NCBI RefSeq assembly: GCF_000316625.1 | Contig: NC_019676.1 | Span: forward strand, 4,048,501-4,112,500 | Source: Nostoc sp. PCC 7107 | Lineage (GTDB): Bacteria > Cyanobacteriota > Cyanobacteriia > Cyanobacteriales > Nostocaceae | Length of the DNA: 64,000 nucleotides | Reading direction: 5' to 3' | Part shown: positions 1 to 9,984 of the stretch, one piece after another | Layout of the letters: every line of letters begins with the position of its first letter | Position numbering within the stretch: the stretch's first letter is position 1 | The notes under the pieces: generated by a model | What the model was told of the DNA's origin: nothing | Database searches by the model: none | What the model saw: only the letters and a program-made list of their open reading frames with translations | Position numbers and translations under genes: made by a program

Positions 1-2
1 CA

Positions 3-3000
3 GCTTTAGGCGATCCCATTGAAATTGCTGCCCTCACCCAAGCTTTCCGCACCAGTACCCAAACCACAGGCTTCTGTGCCATTGGTTCCGTCAAAACCAA
101 CATTGGACATTTAGATACAGCCGCAGGTGTGGCGGGGTTAATCAAAACCGTCCTCGCCCTCAAGCACAAACAAATACCCCCAAGTTTACATTATTCTGCC
201 CCTAATCCAGAAATTGACTTTGCCAATAGTCCTTTCTACGTCAACACCAAACTGGCAGAATGGCAAACCAATAATATTCCTCGACGTGCTGGAGTTAGTT
301 CCTTTGGGTTAGGGGGAACTAATGTGCATGTCATTCTCGAAGAAGCACCAGTATGGGAACAGGACAGGGAGCCGGGGAGAAAGTATCAATTGTTGCTTCT
401 GTCTGCCAAAACAGCATCCGCACTAGAAACGGCAACTACAAATCTAGCTGATTATCTGCAAGCACATCCTGATTTAAATCTGGCTGATGCCGCTTACACA
501 TTACTCTTTGGGCGCAGAACTTTCGACTATCGGCGTGCGGTGGTTTGTCGAGATATTCCCGATGCACTCAAGGCACTGCAAAATTCCCAGTCAGTCGCCC
601 AGAAAACTCAGGCACGTCCAGTTGCTTTTATGTTTTCTGGGCTAGGAACTCACTATGTTGATATGGCTTTGGAACTTTACCAAACTGAATCAACATTCCG
701 CGTCTGTGTAGACGAATGTTGTGAACGCCTCAAACATCTGCTGGGGTTGGATTTGCGAGATGTTTTATATCCCAACAGAAACAGTAATCATAGCAACCAG
801 CAAACACAAAAAAAGCTAGATTTGCGAAAAATGCTCGGTCGAGGAGAGCCATCAACCGATGTCGCCACGCAAAAACTCAACCAGACTGTTTTGACGCAAC
901 CAGCTATGTTTGTGATTGAATATGCGTTAGCTCAGTTGTGGATATCCTGGGGAATTTGCCCGACAGCAATGATTGGTTACAGCATTGGTGAATATGTCGC
1001 CGCCACTCTAGCCGAAGTTTTGTCGCTGACAGATGCTTTAACCTTAGTAGCCAGAAGGGCGCAGATGATTGACGAGTTGCCAGCTGGGGCGATGCTGGCT
1101 GTGCCGCTTTCCGAGTCAGAAATACAGCCCTGGTTGAATGAGAAGATTTCCCTGTCGGCGATTAACGGCGCATCATTGTGTGTGATTGCAGGTTTCCCCG
1201 ATGAGATCGCCGAATTAGAACAAAAATTGAGCGATCGCAATTTAATAGGTAAGCGGTTACAGACTTCCCATGCTTTTCATTCTGTGATGATGGAAGCGAT
1301 CGCACCGACTTTTGCGAATTTAGTTAACACATTCAGTCTCAATCCCCCAAAAATTCCCTATTTATCTAATGTTACGGGAACTTGGATTACCACTGAACAA
1401 GCCACAGATCCCACCTATTGGGTACAGCACCTTTGTCAAACAGTGAGCTTTGCCGATGGAGTCCAACAATTATGGCAAAAAGACAATCCCATTTTGTTAG
1501 AAGTCGGCCCTGGTCAAGCATTAATTAGTTTCGCATCCCAATGTCTCACCACTGACCAGCGAAATCAATCCTTAATGCTTCCCAGTTTGCGTTATTCCTA
1601 CGAGCAGCAGTCAGATGTCGCCTGTTTATTACAGACATTGGGTCGCCTGTGGCAAGCTGGGGTTGCGGTAGATTGGTCTAGTTTTTATACCGATGCACCA
1701 CGCCAACGTATCCCCTTACCCACCTATCCTTTTGAACGTCAGCGTTACTGGGTTGATGCCCATCCGACAGCTAATTTACTTTTGCGTTGCGCCCCAGGGG
1801 AGACATCCAACACAATAGACGGATTGAATCAAGATACTCAAACTACACCAACAACCAGTGCCACCGCCTATCTCAGACCAAATTTAGATAATGATTATGT
1901 AGCGCCTAAAACAGAAGTAGAGCAAATCATTGCCAATATTTGGCAAGAACTTCTAGGTATTGCTTCAGTAGGTATCGAAGATAGCTTTTTTGAGTTGGGC
2001 GGCGACTCTGTACTGGGTATTCAAGTCAGTGCTAGAGCTGCTAAGGCTGGTTTTCGGTTAACGCCCCAGCAGTTGTTTGAACATCAGACCATTGCCAAAT
2101 TAGCAGAGGTGGTTAGCACCACTCAACTAGTCCAAGCTGAACAAGGTTTAGTTACTGGTTCCCTACCTCTGACACCAATTCAGCATAAGTTCTTTGAACG
2201 GAACATTTCACAACCGCACCACTGGAACCAGTCGATTTTTTTAGAAGCCCCAGCAACTATCGATCCAGGTGTATTGAAACAAGCTTGGCAGCAATTACTA
2301 TTACATCATGATGCTTTGCGTCTGCGGTTTACCCCTTCAGAATCTGGTTGGCAAGCAGTAAATGGAGGGCAGGAAGAAATATCATTTACCCAGATAGATT
2401 TATCAGCATTATCAACAGTTGCTCAAGAACTGACAATTAAGACAACTACTGCGGAACTACAAGCTAGTCTCGATCTGTCAGCCGGGCCGATTATTCGGGT
2501 GGCGCTGTTTAACTTGGGTGTAAATAAATCCAGTCGTTTGCTGATTGTTGTTCACCACTTAGGCACAGATCCCGGTTCTTGGCGAGTTTTGATCGAGGAT
2601 TTGCAAACAGCTTATCAGCAAATCTGCCAAGGTAACGCAGTTGAACTACCACCAAAGACAACTTCTTACAAACAATGGGCTTTGCGCCTAGAAGAATATG
2701 CACGTTCAGCCAATTTACAAAAAGCCCAAAATTATTGGTTGAGCGATCGCTACAAGCAAGTTTCTCCACTGCCGAGAGATTATGCTAATAGCATCAATAA
2801 TATGGCATCAGAGCAAATTGTATCAGTCACACTCAATGCCCAAGATACTCAAGCTCTGCTGCAAGAAGTTCCCGCAACTTATCGCACTAATACCCAAGAA
2901 GTTCTCCTCACTGCTTTTGCTCAGGCTTCTGCACAATGGACAGAGGAAAAATTAGTATTAGTTGACCTAGAAGAAAACGGGCGGGAAGTTAGTACTAGTG

Positions 3001-3602
3001 GGATAGATAATGTTGATATTTCCAGAACTGTAGGCTGGATTACTACTACCTATCCTGTACTTTTAGATTTAGAAACAGCTGACAATCCTGGTGATGCTTT
3101 GAAAGTTGTTAAGGAGCAACTGCGGAGCATTTCTGGTCAGGGTATTGATTATGGAGTGCTACGTTATCTCCATCCCGATCGAGTGGTGCAAGAGAAAATG
3201 CGATCGCTTCCCCAAGCAGAAGTAGCGTTTCTCTATGTCGGTCAGTTGAGTAAAAGTTTACCGCCAGATTCTTTATTTCAATTAAGTGCAGATTCCCCAG
3301 AAGCCGCCAGCAGTTTGCAAGCCACTCGTCCGCATAAATTACATCTGATTGTGTCAGTTGTTGCAGGTGAATTACAACTCGATTGGTACTACAGCCAGAA
3401 TGTACATCAACGTCAAACAATCGAAAAATTAGCAAATAATTTTGTCACAGCACTTCAGTCTTTAATCTTTCATTGTCAGTCCCGAACCACGGTGGAATAC
3501 ACTCCTTCAGACTTTACCGCAGCCAACATCAATCAAGAAAATTTAAACAATTTACTAGCTCAAATTGGGCAATCGGGTCACAAGCTGGGGACTAGTCCCT
3601 AA
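3..3602 (+). CDS. Type I polyketide synthase, 5'-partial: KS(C-term)-AT-ACP-epimerase-type domain
   Basis: The frame is open from base 3, so the gene starts upstream of the window. About 1199 residues are visible. First comes the C-terminal part of a ketosynthase, with the GHLDTAAG histidine near 110-130. The acyltransferase follows at about 615-1500, with active site GYSIGE and HAFH, the pattern for malonyl-CoA. The ACP is at about 1905-2120 (FFELGGDSV). From about 2155 to the end there is a domain with NRPS epimerase motifs: PLTPIQHKFFE, HHLGTDPGSW, an EENGRE box and SRTVGW. The His and Glu expected for epimerisation are present. No KR, DH or ER is seen. An E domain after a malonyl-using PKS carrier is odd, because there is no obvious chiral alpha carbon. 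The next gene, an NRPS, lies 46 bp downstream and begins with a C domain. Confidence 0.93.
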   Translation, partial: ALGDPIEIAALTQAFRTSTQTTGFCAIGSVKTNIGHLDTAAGVAGLIKTVLALKHKQIPPSLHYSAPNPEIDFANSPFYVNTKLAEWQTNNIPRRAGVSSFGLGGTNVHVILEEAPVWEQDREPGRKYQLLLLSAKTASALETATTNLADYLQAHPDLNLADAAYTLLFGRRTFDYRRAVVCRDIPDALKALQNSQSVAQKTQARPVAFMFSGLGTHYVDMALELYQTESTFRVCVDECCERLKHLLGLDLRDVLYPNRNSNHSNQQTQKKLDLRKMLGRGEPSTDVATQKLNQTVLTQPAMFVIEYALAQLWISWGICPTAMIGYSIGEYVAATLAEVLSLTDALTLVARRAQMIDELPAGAMLAVPLSESEIQPWLNEKISLSAINGASLCVIAGFPDEIAELEQKLSDRNLIGKRLQTSHAFHSVMMEAIAPTFANLVNTFSLNPPKIPYLSNVTGTWITTEQATDPTYWVQHLCQTVSFADGVQQLWQKDNPILLEVGPGQALISFASQCLTTDQRNQSLMLPSLRYSYEQQSDVACLLQTLGRLWQAGVAVDWSSFYTDAPRQRIPLPTYPFERQRYWVDAHPTANLLLRCAPGETSNTIDGLNQDTQTTPTTSATAYLRPNLDNDYVAPKTEVEQIIANIWQELLGIASVGIEDSFFELGGDSVLGIQVSARAAKAGFRLTPQQLFEHQTIAKLAEVVSTTQLVQAEQGLVTGSLPLTPIQHKFFERNISQPHHWNQSIFLEAPATIDPGVLKQAWQQLLLHHDALRLRFTPSESGWQAVNGGQEEISFTQIDLSALSTVAQELTIKTTTAELQASLDLSAGPIIRVALFNLGVNKSSRLLIVVHHLGTDPGSWRVLIEDLQTAYQQICQGNAVELPPKTTSYKQWALRLEEYARSANLQKAQNYWLSDRYKQVSPLPRDYANSINNMASEQIVSVTLNAQDTQALLQEVPATYRTNTQEVLLTAFAQASAQWTEEKLVLVDLEENGREVSTSGIDNVDISRTVGWITTTYPVLLDLETADNPGDALKVVKEQLRSISGQGIDYGVLRYLHPDRVVQEKMRSLPQAEVAFLYVGQLSKSLPPDSLFQLSADSPEAASSLQATRPHKLHLIVSVVAGELQLDWYYSQNVHQRQTIEKLANNFVTALQSLIFHCQSRTTVEYTPSDFTAANINQENLNNLLAQIGQSGHKLGTSP

Positions 3603-3634
3603 TATTTTTACTCAGCACTCACAACTCAGCACTC

Positions 3635-3640
3635 AGGAGG
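3635..3640 (+). promoter_or_regulatory. Ribosome binding site fixing the NRPS start
   Basis: A perfect AGGAGG lies 8 bases before ATG 3649. This favours 3649 over the in-frame upstream codon at 3565, which would overlap the preceding PKS and has no such site. Confidence 0.75.
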
Positions 3641-3648
3641 AGTTCTTT

Positions 3649-6600
3649 ATGAAACAAAATAATATTGAAGATATCTATGAACTTTCACCGATGCAGCAGG
3701 GTATGCTGTTTCACAAGCTGGCTGCACCAAATTCGGTGGTATATTTCGAGCAGAATTGCTTTACTTTAAAAACTCAGTTGAATATTGTTGCTTTCCAAAA
3801 AGCTTGGCAGCGTGTTGTCGATCGCCATCCGATTTTACGGACTGCTTTTTATTGGGATAATCTGGATAAACCTTATCAAGTTGTTTATCAGCAAGTAGAA
3901 TTACCTTGGGAATTTCAAGACTGGCGACAATTATCTTTTTCTGAGCAACAACAGCAACTCAAAGCCTTCTTAAAAACCGATGGCGATCGCGGCTTTGAAA
4001 TGTCGCGATCGCCATTAATTCGCCTGACATTAATTCAAGTGGCTGATGATACTTATGAATTTGTTTTCAGCTTTCATCACATCTTAATGGAAGGTTGGTC
4101 TTTAAACTGGTTATGGCAGGAAGTTTATGAGTTTTATCATGCCTTTTGTCAAGGACAAGATTTATATTTAGAACGCCCCCGTCCCTACCGTGAATATATT
4201 ACTTGGCTCCAGCAACAAGACCTAAATCAAGCAGAGGCTTTTTGGCGGCAAAAACTCCAAGGTTTTACATTACCAACACCCATCAGTATCGGTAATATTT
4301 CGCCTAATTTTCCTGAACAGCCAGAAGATTATCACCGACACGAAGTCTTGCTGTCGGCGAATCTGACAGCTGCTCTCAAATCTTTAGCCCGCAAATATCA
4401 GCTAACATTAAATATTGTCATTAAAGGCGCTTGGACATTACTTTTAAGTCGTTATAGTCAAAAGTCAGATATAGTTTTTGGTTCGACATCTTCCGGACGA
4501 CCAACAGCCTTAGTAGATGCAGAATCTATGGTGGGATTGTTTATCAATACCTTGCCCTTAAGAGTACAAGTTGATAGTGATGCTATTCTCACATCTTGGT
4601 TGAAAAATCTCCAAGCCCAAGAAGTAGAGATGCGGGAGTATGAATATAGCCCATTGCTGAAAATTCAACAATGGAGTGAAATACCTCGTGGTTTACAACT
4701 ATTTGATAGTATTTTAGTTTTTGATAATGAATTAGTAGACTACAATCAAGGGGCGTTAGCAGAAAATATCGGAGTTGTTCAGTCTGAGTTATTGGGCGAA
4801 TCGAAGTCATTTTTTGATTGGACAAACTATCCTCTTACTGTGGGGGTAGTGCCGAAATCCGATTCATTTAATTTGTCTATTTCCTACGATATTCGGCGCT
4901 TTGATAGTGATACTATAAGCCGGATGTTGGGGCATTTAGAAATGTTATTAGAGAGTTTTGTGGCTAATCCCGAAAGCAAATTGCGGGAATTGCCAATGCT
5001 GACTGCTCAAGATAATCAAATACTGCAAAAATGGAATCAGACAAACGCTGATTATGCCCACGATCAATGTATCCATGAATTGTTTTTAGCTCAGGTACAA
5101 AAAACACCTGATGCTGTTGCTATCGTTTTTGAAAATCAACAAATAACTTATCAAGAACTCAACACCAAAGCTAACCAATTAGCACATCAGTTGCGTTCTT
5201 TAGGTGTGAAACCAGAAGTTTTAGTGGGACTTTGTACCCAGCGCTCAATTGAAATGATCATTGGGTTATTCGCTATCCTCAAAGCAGGAGGAGCCTATGT
5301 ACCTATCGATCCCACCTATCCGCAGCAGCGATTGGCAATGGTGCTAAATGATGCTGAAATCACAATATTACTGACGCAAGAATATTTATTAACTAAGCTA
5401 CCAGCACATACAGCAAAGGTGATCTGCATAGACAAAGATGTTGATTGGCAATCAGCAACTTCAGAGCATCCTGTTAATCTAGCTACACCCAGCAATCTCG
5501 CCTATGTGATTTATACATCAGGCTCGACTGGCAAACCCAAAGGTGTCGCCATCGAACATCAGTCTTTAGTCAACTTTGTTCAAGCCGCGATCGCCGAATA
5601 TCAAATACAACCCCAAGACCGGATTTTACAATTTGCTTCGATTAGCTTTGATACCGCTTGTGAAGAAATCTTTCCTTGTTTGCTCTGTGGTGCAACTTTG
5701 GTGTTGCGAACCGATAATATGCTAGTTTCCACAGCAACTTTCTGGGAAAAATGCCAACAGCATTCGATATCGGTATTAGATTTACCTACAGCCTTTTGGC
5801 ATCAACTCACTGCTGAACTGACAACATTCAAGTTACCAGAATCACTGCGGCTAGTGATTATTGGCGGTGAAAAAGCCTTACCAGACAAGGTTAAAACTTG
5901 GCAACAGCACGTAGATTCACGCATACGTTTGATTAATAGCTACGGCCCAACAGAAACTACAGTAGTGGCGACAATTTGCGATTTAGCAAATCTCACAGGA
6001 GAAGTGCCGATTGGCAGAGCGATCGCAAACGTGCAGACCTATGTCTTAGATCCTGATTTACAACCAGTTCCCATCGGCGTTTGGGGCGAATTGTACATTG
6101 GCGGTGTGGGTGTGGCTAGGGGCTATCTGCACCAACCAGAACTCACACAGCAGAAGTTTATCCCCAATCCTTTTAGCAATCTACCAGATTCTCGACTTTA
6201 TAAAACAGGCGATCGCGTACGCTACCGCAATGATGGTCAACTAGAATTCAATGGTCGGATTGATAACCAAGTCAAAATTCGCGGCTTCCGCATTGAGCTT
6301 GGAGAAATCGAGACGGCGATCAACGAACATCCAGCCGTCAGGGAAGCGATCGTGATTTCCCGCAAAGATCTGTCAGACTCTGAGCAGTTAGTAGCTTATG
6401 TAGTTGCTAATATATCTGATGTTGTCACAGAACAGTCATCAACATTTGATTTGAATAGCCAACAAGCCTCACAGTGGCAAGCAGTTTTTGATAACCTCTA
6501 CAACGAGTTAGACTCAAACCAACAATCGGGTTTTTATATCAAAGGCTGGGAAAGTAGCTATACAGGCTTACATCTCCCTGATGCAGAAGTCCGCGAGTGG

Positions 6601-8205
6601 ATGAATCAAACAGTTGAACGGATTTCTAATCTCAAACCCACCAAAATCCTTGAAATTGGTTGCGGTGGTAGCGGTCTGATGCTTTTACGCTTTGCGCCTC
6701 ATTGTACACAATACTGTGCAACTGACATTTCACAAAACGCGCTGAATATTCTCCAGCAACAACTAAATCAGTTAGGACAAGATTTGTCAGGAGTCAGTTT
6801 CATCCATAAAGCCGCAGATGACTTTACTGGGATGACTCCAGATACTTTTGATGCTGTATTCATCGTCTCCGTTGCTCAATATTTTCCCAGTGTTGACTAT
6901 TTATTTAAAGTCTTGGCAGGTGCTGTTAATGTAGTGGAGCCTGGAGGTTGTATATTTTTAGGAGATGTCCGTAATTTCAGCTTACTAGAGGCTTTTCACA
7001 CTTCTGTGCAACTACATAAAGCACCAGCCTCTCTTGCTGTAGCCAATTTACAACAACAGGTGCAGAAGCAAATATTTGCTGAGAAACAGTTAGTTATTGA
7101 TCCCGGCTTTTTCTTCGCTTTAAAACAGCATCTACCTCAGATTAGTCATGTAGAAATTCATCTAGAACGCGGGCAATTTCATAATGAGTTAACTAAATTC
7201 CGCTACGATGTGATTATTCACGTGGGAGAAGCAATTCCCACAGTCGATATTTCATGGTTAGATTGGCAACAAGATAAATTAACTCTTTCATCTGTCCGCC
7301 AATTACTAATAGAGAGTGAGCCGGATATTTTAGGAATTGCGAACATACCTAATGCTCGTGTCTTATCAGATGTCAAAGCTGTAGAATTGCTCCAGAACCC
7401 TGGAGATATCACAAATGTGGGAGAGCTACGCCAAGCAATCCAGACAATAGTTACAACTGGGGTAGATCCTGAAGAACTATGGGCTTTGAGTGCAGAATTA
7501 CCTTATATTGTCGATATTAGCTGGTCAGCTGATAATGTCGATGGTCAATATCAAGTAGTCTTTAAAAAGCACACCGTAACATCACAACAGCCGATAGTGG
7601 TGGCTCCCCCTGGGAGTAAAACAACCATTAGCGCTCAGAGTTGGCATAATTTTGCTAATACTCCCCTACAGCAGATGTCGAATACTCAGATTGTGTCATT
7701 ATTACGGCAGCATTTAGAAGCCAAGCTACCACAGTACATGATGCCTTCCGCATTTGTGGTTCTAGATGCACTCCCCTTGACACCTAATGGTAAAGTAGAT
7801 CGCCAAGCCTTACCTACACCGGGAACGAAAAGACCGGAATTACAAGCCGCTTATCAACCACCCCAAACTGAGGTGGAAAAAACTATTGCTAATATTTGGC
7901 AAGAAATACTTAATGTTGGCGAAGTTGGAATCCATGACAATTTCTTTGAACTTGGTGGTCATTCCTTGCTGTTAATACAAGTGTATGGCAAGCTGCAAAA
8001 AGTATTTCAGCGAGATTTCACCATCGTTGATATGTTTGAATATCCGACTATTAGCCACTTGGCGAAATATTTTACTCAAGAACCTCAAGCAGAAACATCT
8101 GTTGTTCCACATTCTCAGCCATCAGAAAATAGAACAGCTTCGGTACAGCGGCGCAAACAAGTCAGGAAAGAGCATCGAGCCGCTACCAAGCAAAAAGATA
8201 TTTAG
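3649..8205 (+). CDS. Nonribosomal peptide synthetase, C-A-MT-PCP
   Basis: 1518 residues from the ATG with a strong RBS. The N-terminal condensation domain (about 8-450) starts ELSPMQQGMLFHKL, a form common after epimerase domains. Its active site reads HHILMEG, so the usual Asp of HHxxxDG is Glu. The adenylation domain (about 470-1380) has YTSGSTGKPKG and YKTGDR. A SAM methyltransferase with ILEIGCGGSG (near 999) is inserted between motif A8 and NGKVDRQ, the usual site of N-methylating domains. The PCP is at about 1410-1472 (GGHSLLL), followed by a basic tail. Aligning the pocket by eye to GrsA gives D-T-E-D-I-G-S-V-V. Two acidic residues hint at a basic amino acid such as lysine; this is weak. 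The module probably adds one N-methylated residue to the chain from the upstream PKS. Confidence 0.93.
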   Translation: MKQNNIEDIYELSPMQQGMLFHKLAAPNSVVYFEQNCFTLKTQLNIVAFQKAWQRVVDRHPILRTAFYWDNLDKPYQVVYQQVELPWEFQDWRQLSFSEQQQQLKAFLKTDGDRGFEMSRSPLIRLTLIQVADDTYEFVFSFHHILMEGWSLNWLWQEVYEFYHAFCQGQDLYLERPRPYREYITWLQQQDLNQAEAFWRQKLQGFTLPTPISIGNISPNFPEQPEDYHRHEVLLSANLTAALKSLARKYQLTLNIVIKGAWTLLLSRYSQKSDIVFGSTSSGRPTALVDAESMVGLFINTLPLRVQVDSDAILTSWLKNLQAQEVEMREYEYSPLLKIQQWSEIPRGLQLFDSILVFDNELVDYNQGALAENIGVVQSELLGESKSFFDWTNYPLTVGVVPKSDSFNLSISYDIRRFDSDTISRMLGHLEMLLESFVANPESKLRELPMLTAQDNQILQKWNQTNADYAHDQCIHELFLAQVQKTPDAVAIVFENQQITYQELNTKANQLAHQLRSLGVKPEVLVGLCTQRSIEMIIGLFAILKAGGAYVPIDPTYPQQRLAMVLNDAEITILLTQEYLLTKLPAHTAKVICIDKDVDWQSATSEHPVNLATPSNLAYVIYTSGSTGKPKGVAIEHQSLVNFVQAAIAEYQIQPQDRILQFASISFDTACEEIFPCLLCGATLVLRTDNMLVSTATFWEKCQQHSISVLDLPTAFWHQLTAELTTFKLPESLRLVIIGGEKALPDKVKTWQQHVDSRIRLINSYGPTETTVVATICDLANLTGEVPIGRAIANVQTYVLDPDLQPVPIGVWGELYIGGVGVARGYLHQPELTQQKFIPNPFSNLPDSRLYKTGDRVRYRNDGQLEFNGRIDNQVKIRGFRIELGEIETAINEHPAVREAIVISRKDLSDSEQLVAYVVANISDVVTEQSSTFDLNSQQASQWQAVFDNLYNELDSNQQSGFYIKGWESSYTGLHLPDAEVREWMNQTVERISNLKPTKILEIGCGGSGLMLLRFAPHCTQYCATDISQNALNILQQQLNQLGQDLSGVSFIHKAADDFTGMTPDTFDAVFIVSVAQYFPSVDYLFKVLAGAVNVVEPGGCIFLGDVRNFSLLEAFHTSVQLHKAPASLAVANLQQQVQKQIFAEKQLVIDPGFFFALKQHLPQISHVEIHLERGQFHNELTKFRYDVIIHVGEAIPTVDISWLDWQQDKLTLSSVRQLLIESEPDILGIANIPNARVLSDVKAVELLQNPGDITNVGELRQAIQTIVTTGVDPEELWALSAELPYIVDISWSADNVDGQYQVVFKKHTVTSQQPIVVAPPGSKTTISAQSWHNFANTPLQQMSNTQIVSLLRQHLEAKLPQYMMPSAFVVLDALPLTPNGKVDRQALPTPGTKRPELQAAYQPPQTEVEKTIANIWQEILNVGEVGIHDNFFELGGHSLLLIQVYGKLQKVFQRDFTIVDMFEYPTISHLAKYFTQEPQAETSVVPHSQPSENRTASVQRRKQVRKEHRAATKQKDI

Positions 8206-8301
8206 CTGAATTCAGGCGATCGCCTGGAGAATGCTGAGTCAAACTACTAAACAAAGCACCCATTCTCAATCCCTCTCAGTTTCTTCATTTCACACTTCTT
8301 T

Positions 8302-9942
8302 ATGACCTCCAGCAGCCAAGAAATACTCAACAAAAATTCCCTTTTTGAATCAGAACCAGCATTACATGATGATGTCGCCGGACAAGTCATGCAAATGTTC
8401 ACTTCATTCGATCAGGTCAACTCCCTTGAGCAACAAATAGACGCAATTACTGAAAATATTTCTCAAGATTTCTTAAGCACTATAGACTCGAATACCAACA
8501 TTGATCTAGATTTTCTATTAGAAAAGTTTTCTGATAGTCAAATTCCCGTTCACCCGACTAACTTTGAGAGCTATCTCAAATACATCAGTAACAATGTAGT
8601 GGCTCATTCTATCCATACATCTTCACCGCGATTTATCGGTCACATGACCTCTGCACTGCCTAGTTTTGTCCGCCCTTTAGCTAAACTCATGACGGCCATG
8701 AACCAAAACGCCGTCAAAATAGAGACAGCTAAAGCCCTGAGTTTTTGTGAACGTGAGGCCTTGGCGATGTTGCATCGGCAAATTTATAGTTTTTCGGAAG
8801 GTTTCTACGATCAACACATTCAAAATAACCTCAGTACATTGGGCATTTTAGTTTCTGGCGGTACGGTAGCAAATATCACAGCACTTTGGTGTGCGCGGAA
8901 TGCTGCATTAGGGCCAAAAGATGGATTTCTGGGTGTCGAAAAGGAAGGTTTAGTAGCTGCTTTAGATGTTTATGGTTACACAGGAGCAGTCATTATTGGC
9001 TCTGACTTGATGCACTACTCCTTTGATAAAGCTGCGGATTTGATGGGGATAGGTCTCCATAGTTTGATCAGAATCCCGACGGACTGTCATAATCGCATTA
9101 ACTTACAATTGCTGCGCCAAACTGTTACAGAATGTCGTCAGCAAAACTTACTGATTATCGCCATTATCGGGGTTGCTGGTACTACAGATTCTGGTGGCGT
9201 TGATGCTTTAGAAGAGATTGCAGAAATTGCCCAAGCCGCCAATACTCATTTTCATGTAGATGCTGCTTGGGGTGGGCCGCTAATTTTTTCGGAAAAATAT
9301 CGCTATAAGCTGGCTGGGATAGAAAAAGCTGATTCTGTCACCATTGATGGTCATAAACAGCTATATTTGCCAATGGGTATCGGTATGGTCTTTTTCCGCG
9401 ATCCTTATCTCGCTTCTGCGATCGAAAAGCAAGCCAGTTATACCATGCGAAAGGGGTCATTTGATTTAGGAAAACGTGCTTTAGAAGGTTCTCGCCCAGG
9501 TATGGCTTTATTGTTACACGCTGGTTTAAAGCTAATTGGGCTAAAAGGATACGAGTTTTTAATTAATGAAGGCATCCGTAAAACTCAATATATGGCTACT
9601 TGTATTGATGCGATGCCGGAATTTGAATTGTTAGCCGAACCAGATACAAATCTGCTCCTTTATCGCTATATTCCAGAGCATTTAAGAGAACTAGCAGCGA
9701 AAAGACAAATAACGAAAACTGACAATCAAATTATCAATAAATTCAATGAATCTTTGCAGAAGACTCAAAGACAAATTGGTAATAGTTTTATTTCCAGAAC
9801 TATCAAAAAAAATCTCAATTCTGGCAATGAATTTCCTGTAGTTGCCATGCGGGCTGTGCTGGCGAATCCTTTAACTACCGAAGCCGATATTCTGGCAGTT
9901 TTACACGATCAAATCCAAATTGCCACCAAAATCACAATTTGA
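8302..9942 (+). CDS. PLP-dependent group II decarboxylase, PanP-like (aspartate 1-decarboxylase type)
   Basis: 546 residues. Seen: a fold-type I decarboxylase with the PLP-lysine box TIDGHKQLYLPMG, the upstream Asp in HVDAAWGG, and the N-terminal stretch SPRFIGHMTSALPSFVRPL. Length and N-terminal pattern recall the PLP-dependent aspartate 1-decarboxylases (PanP), which make beta-alanine, more than ordinary glutamate or tyrosine decarboxylases. The gene sits between NRPS and PKS genes of one operon. The last NRPS module has a beta-alanine-like pocket, so I infer that this enzyme supplies beta-alanine. No clear RBS precedes the ATG. A different acidic or aromatic amino acid substrate cannot be excluded. 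Confidence 0.82.
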   Translation: MTSSSQEILNKNSLFESEPALHDDVAGQVMQMFTSFDQVNSLEQQIDAITENISQDFLSTIDSNTNIDLDFLLEKFSDSQIPVHPTNFESYLKYISNNVVAHSIHTSSPRFIGHMTSALPSFVRPLAKLMTAMNQNAVKIETAKALSFCEREALAMLHRQIYSFSEGFYDQHIQNNLSTLGILVSGGTVANITALWCARNAALGPKDGFLGVEKEGLVAALDVYGYTGAVIIGSDLMHYSFDKAADLMGIGLHSLIRIPTDCHNRINLQLLRQTVTECRQQNLLIIAIIGVAGTTDSGGVDALEEIAEIAQAANTHFHVDAAWGGPLIFSEKYRYKLAGIEKADSVTIDGHKQLYLPMGIGMVFFRDPYLASAIEKQASYTMRKGSFDLGKRALEGSRPGMALLLHAGLKLIGLKGYEFLINEGIRKTQYMATCIDAMPEFELLAEPDTNLLLYRYIPEHLRELAAKRQITKTDNQIINKFNESLQKTQRQIGNSFISRTIKKNLNSGNEFPVVAMRAVLANPLTTEADILAVLHDQIQIATKITI

Positions 9943-9984
9943 AATGTTCTAGAAGTCGCTGTTTAAATAATTCAACTGATAGAA

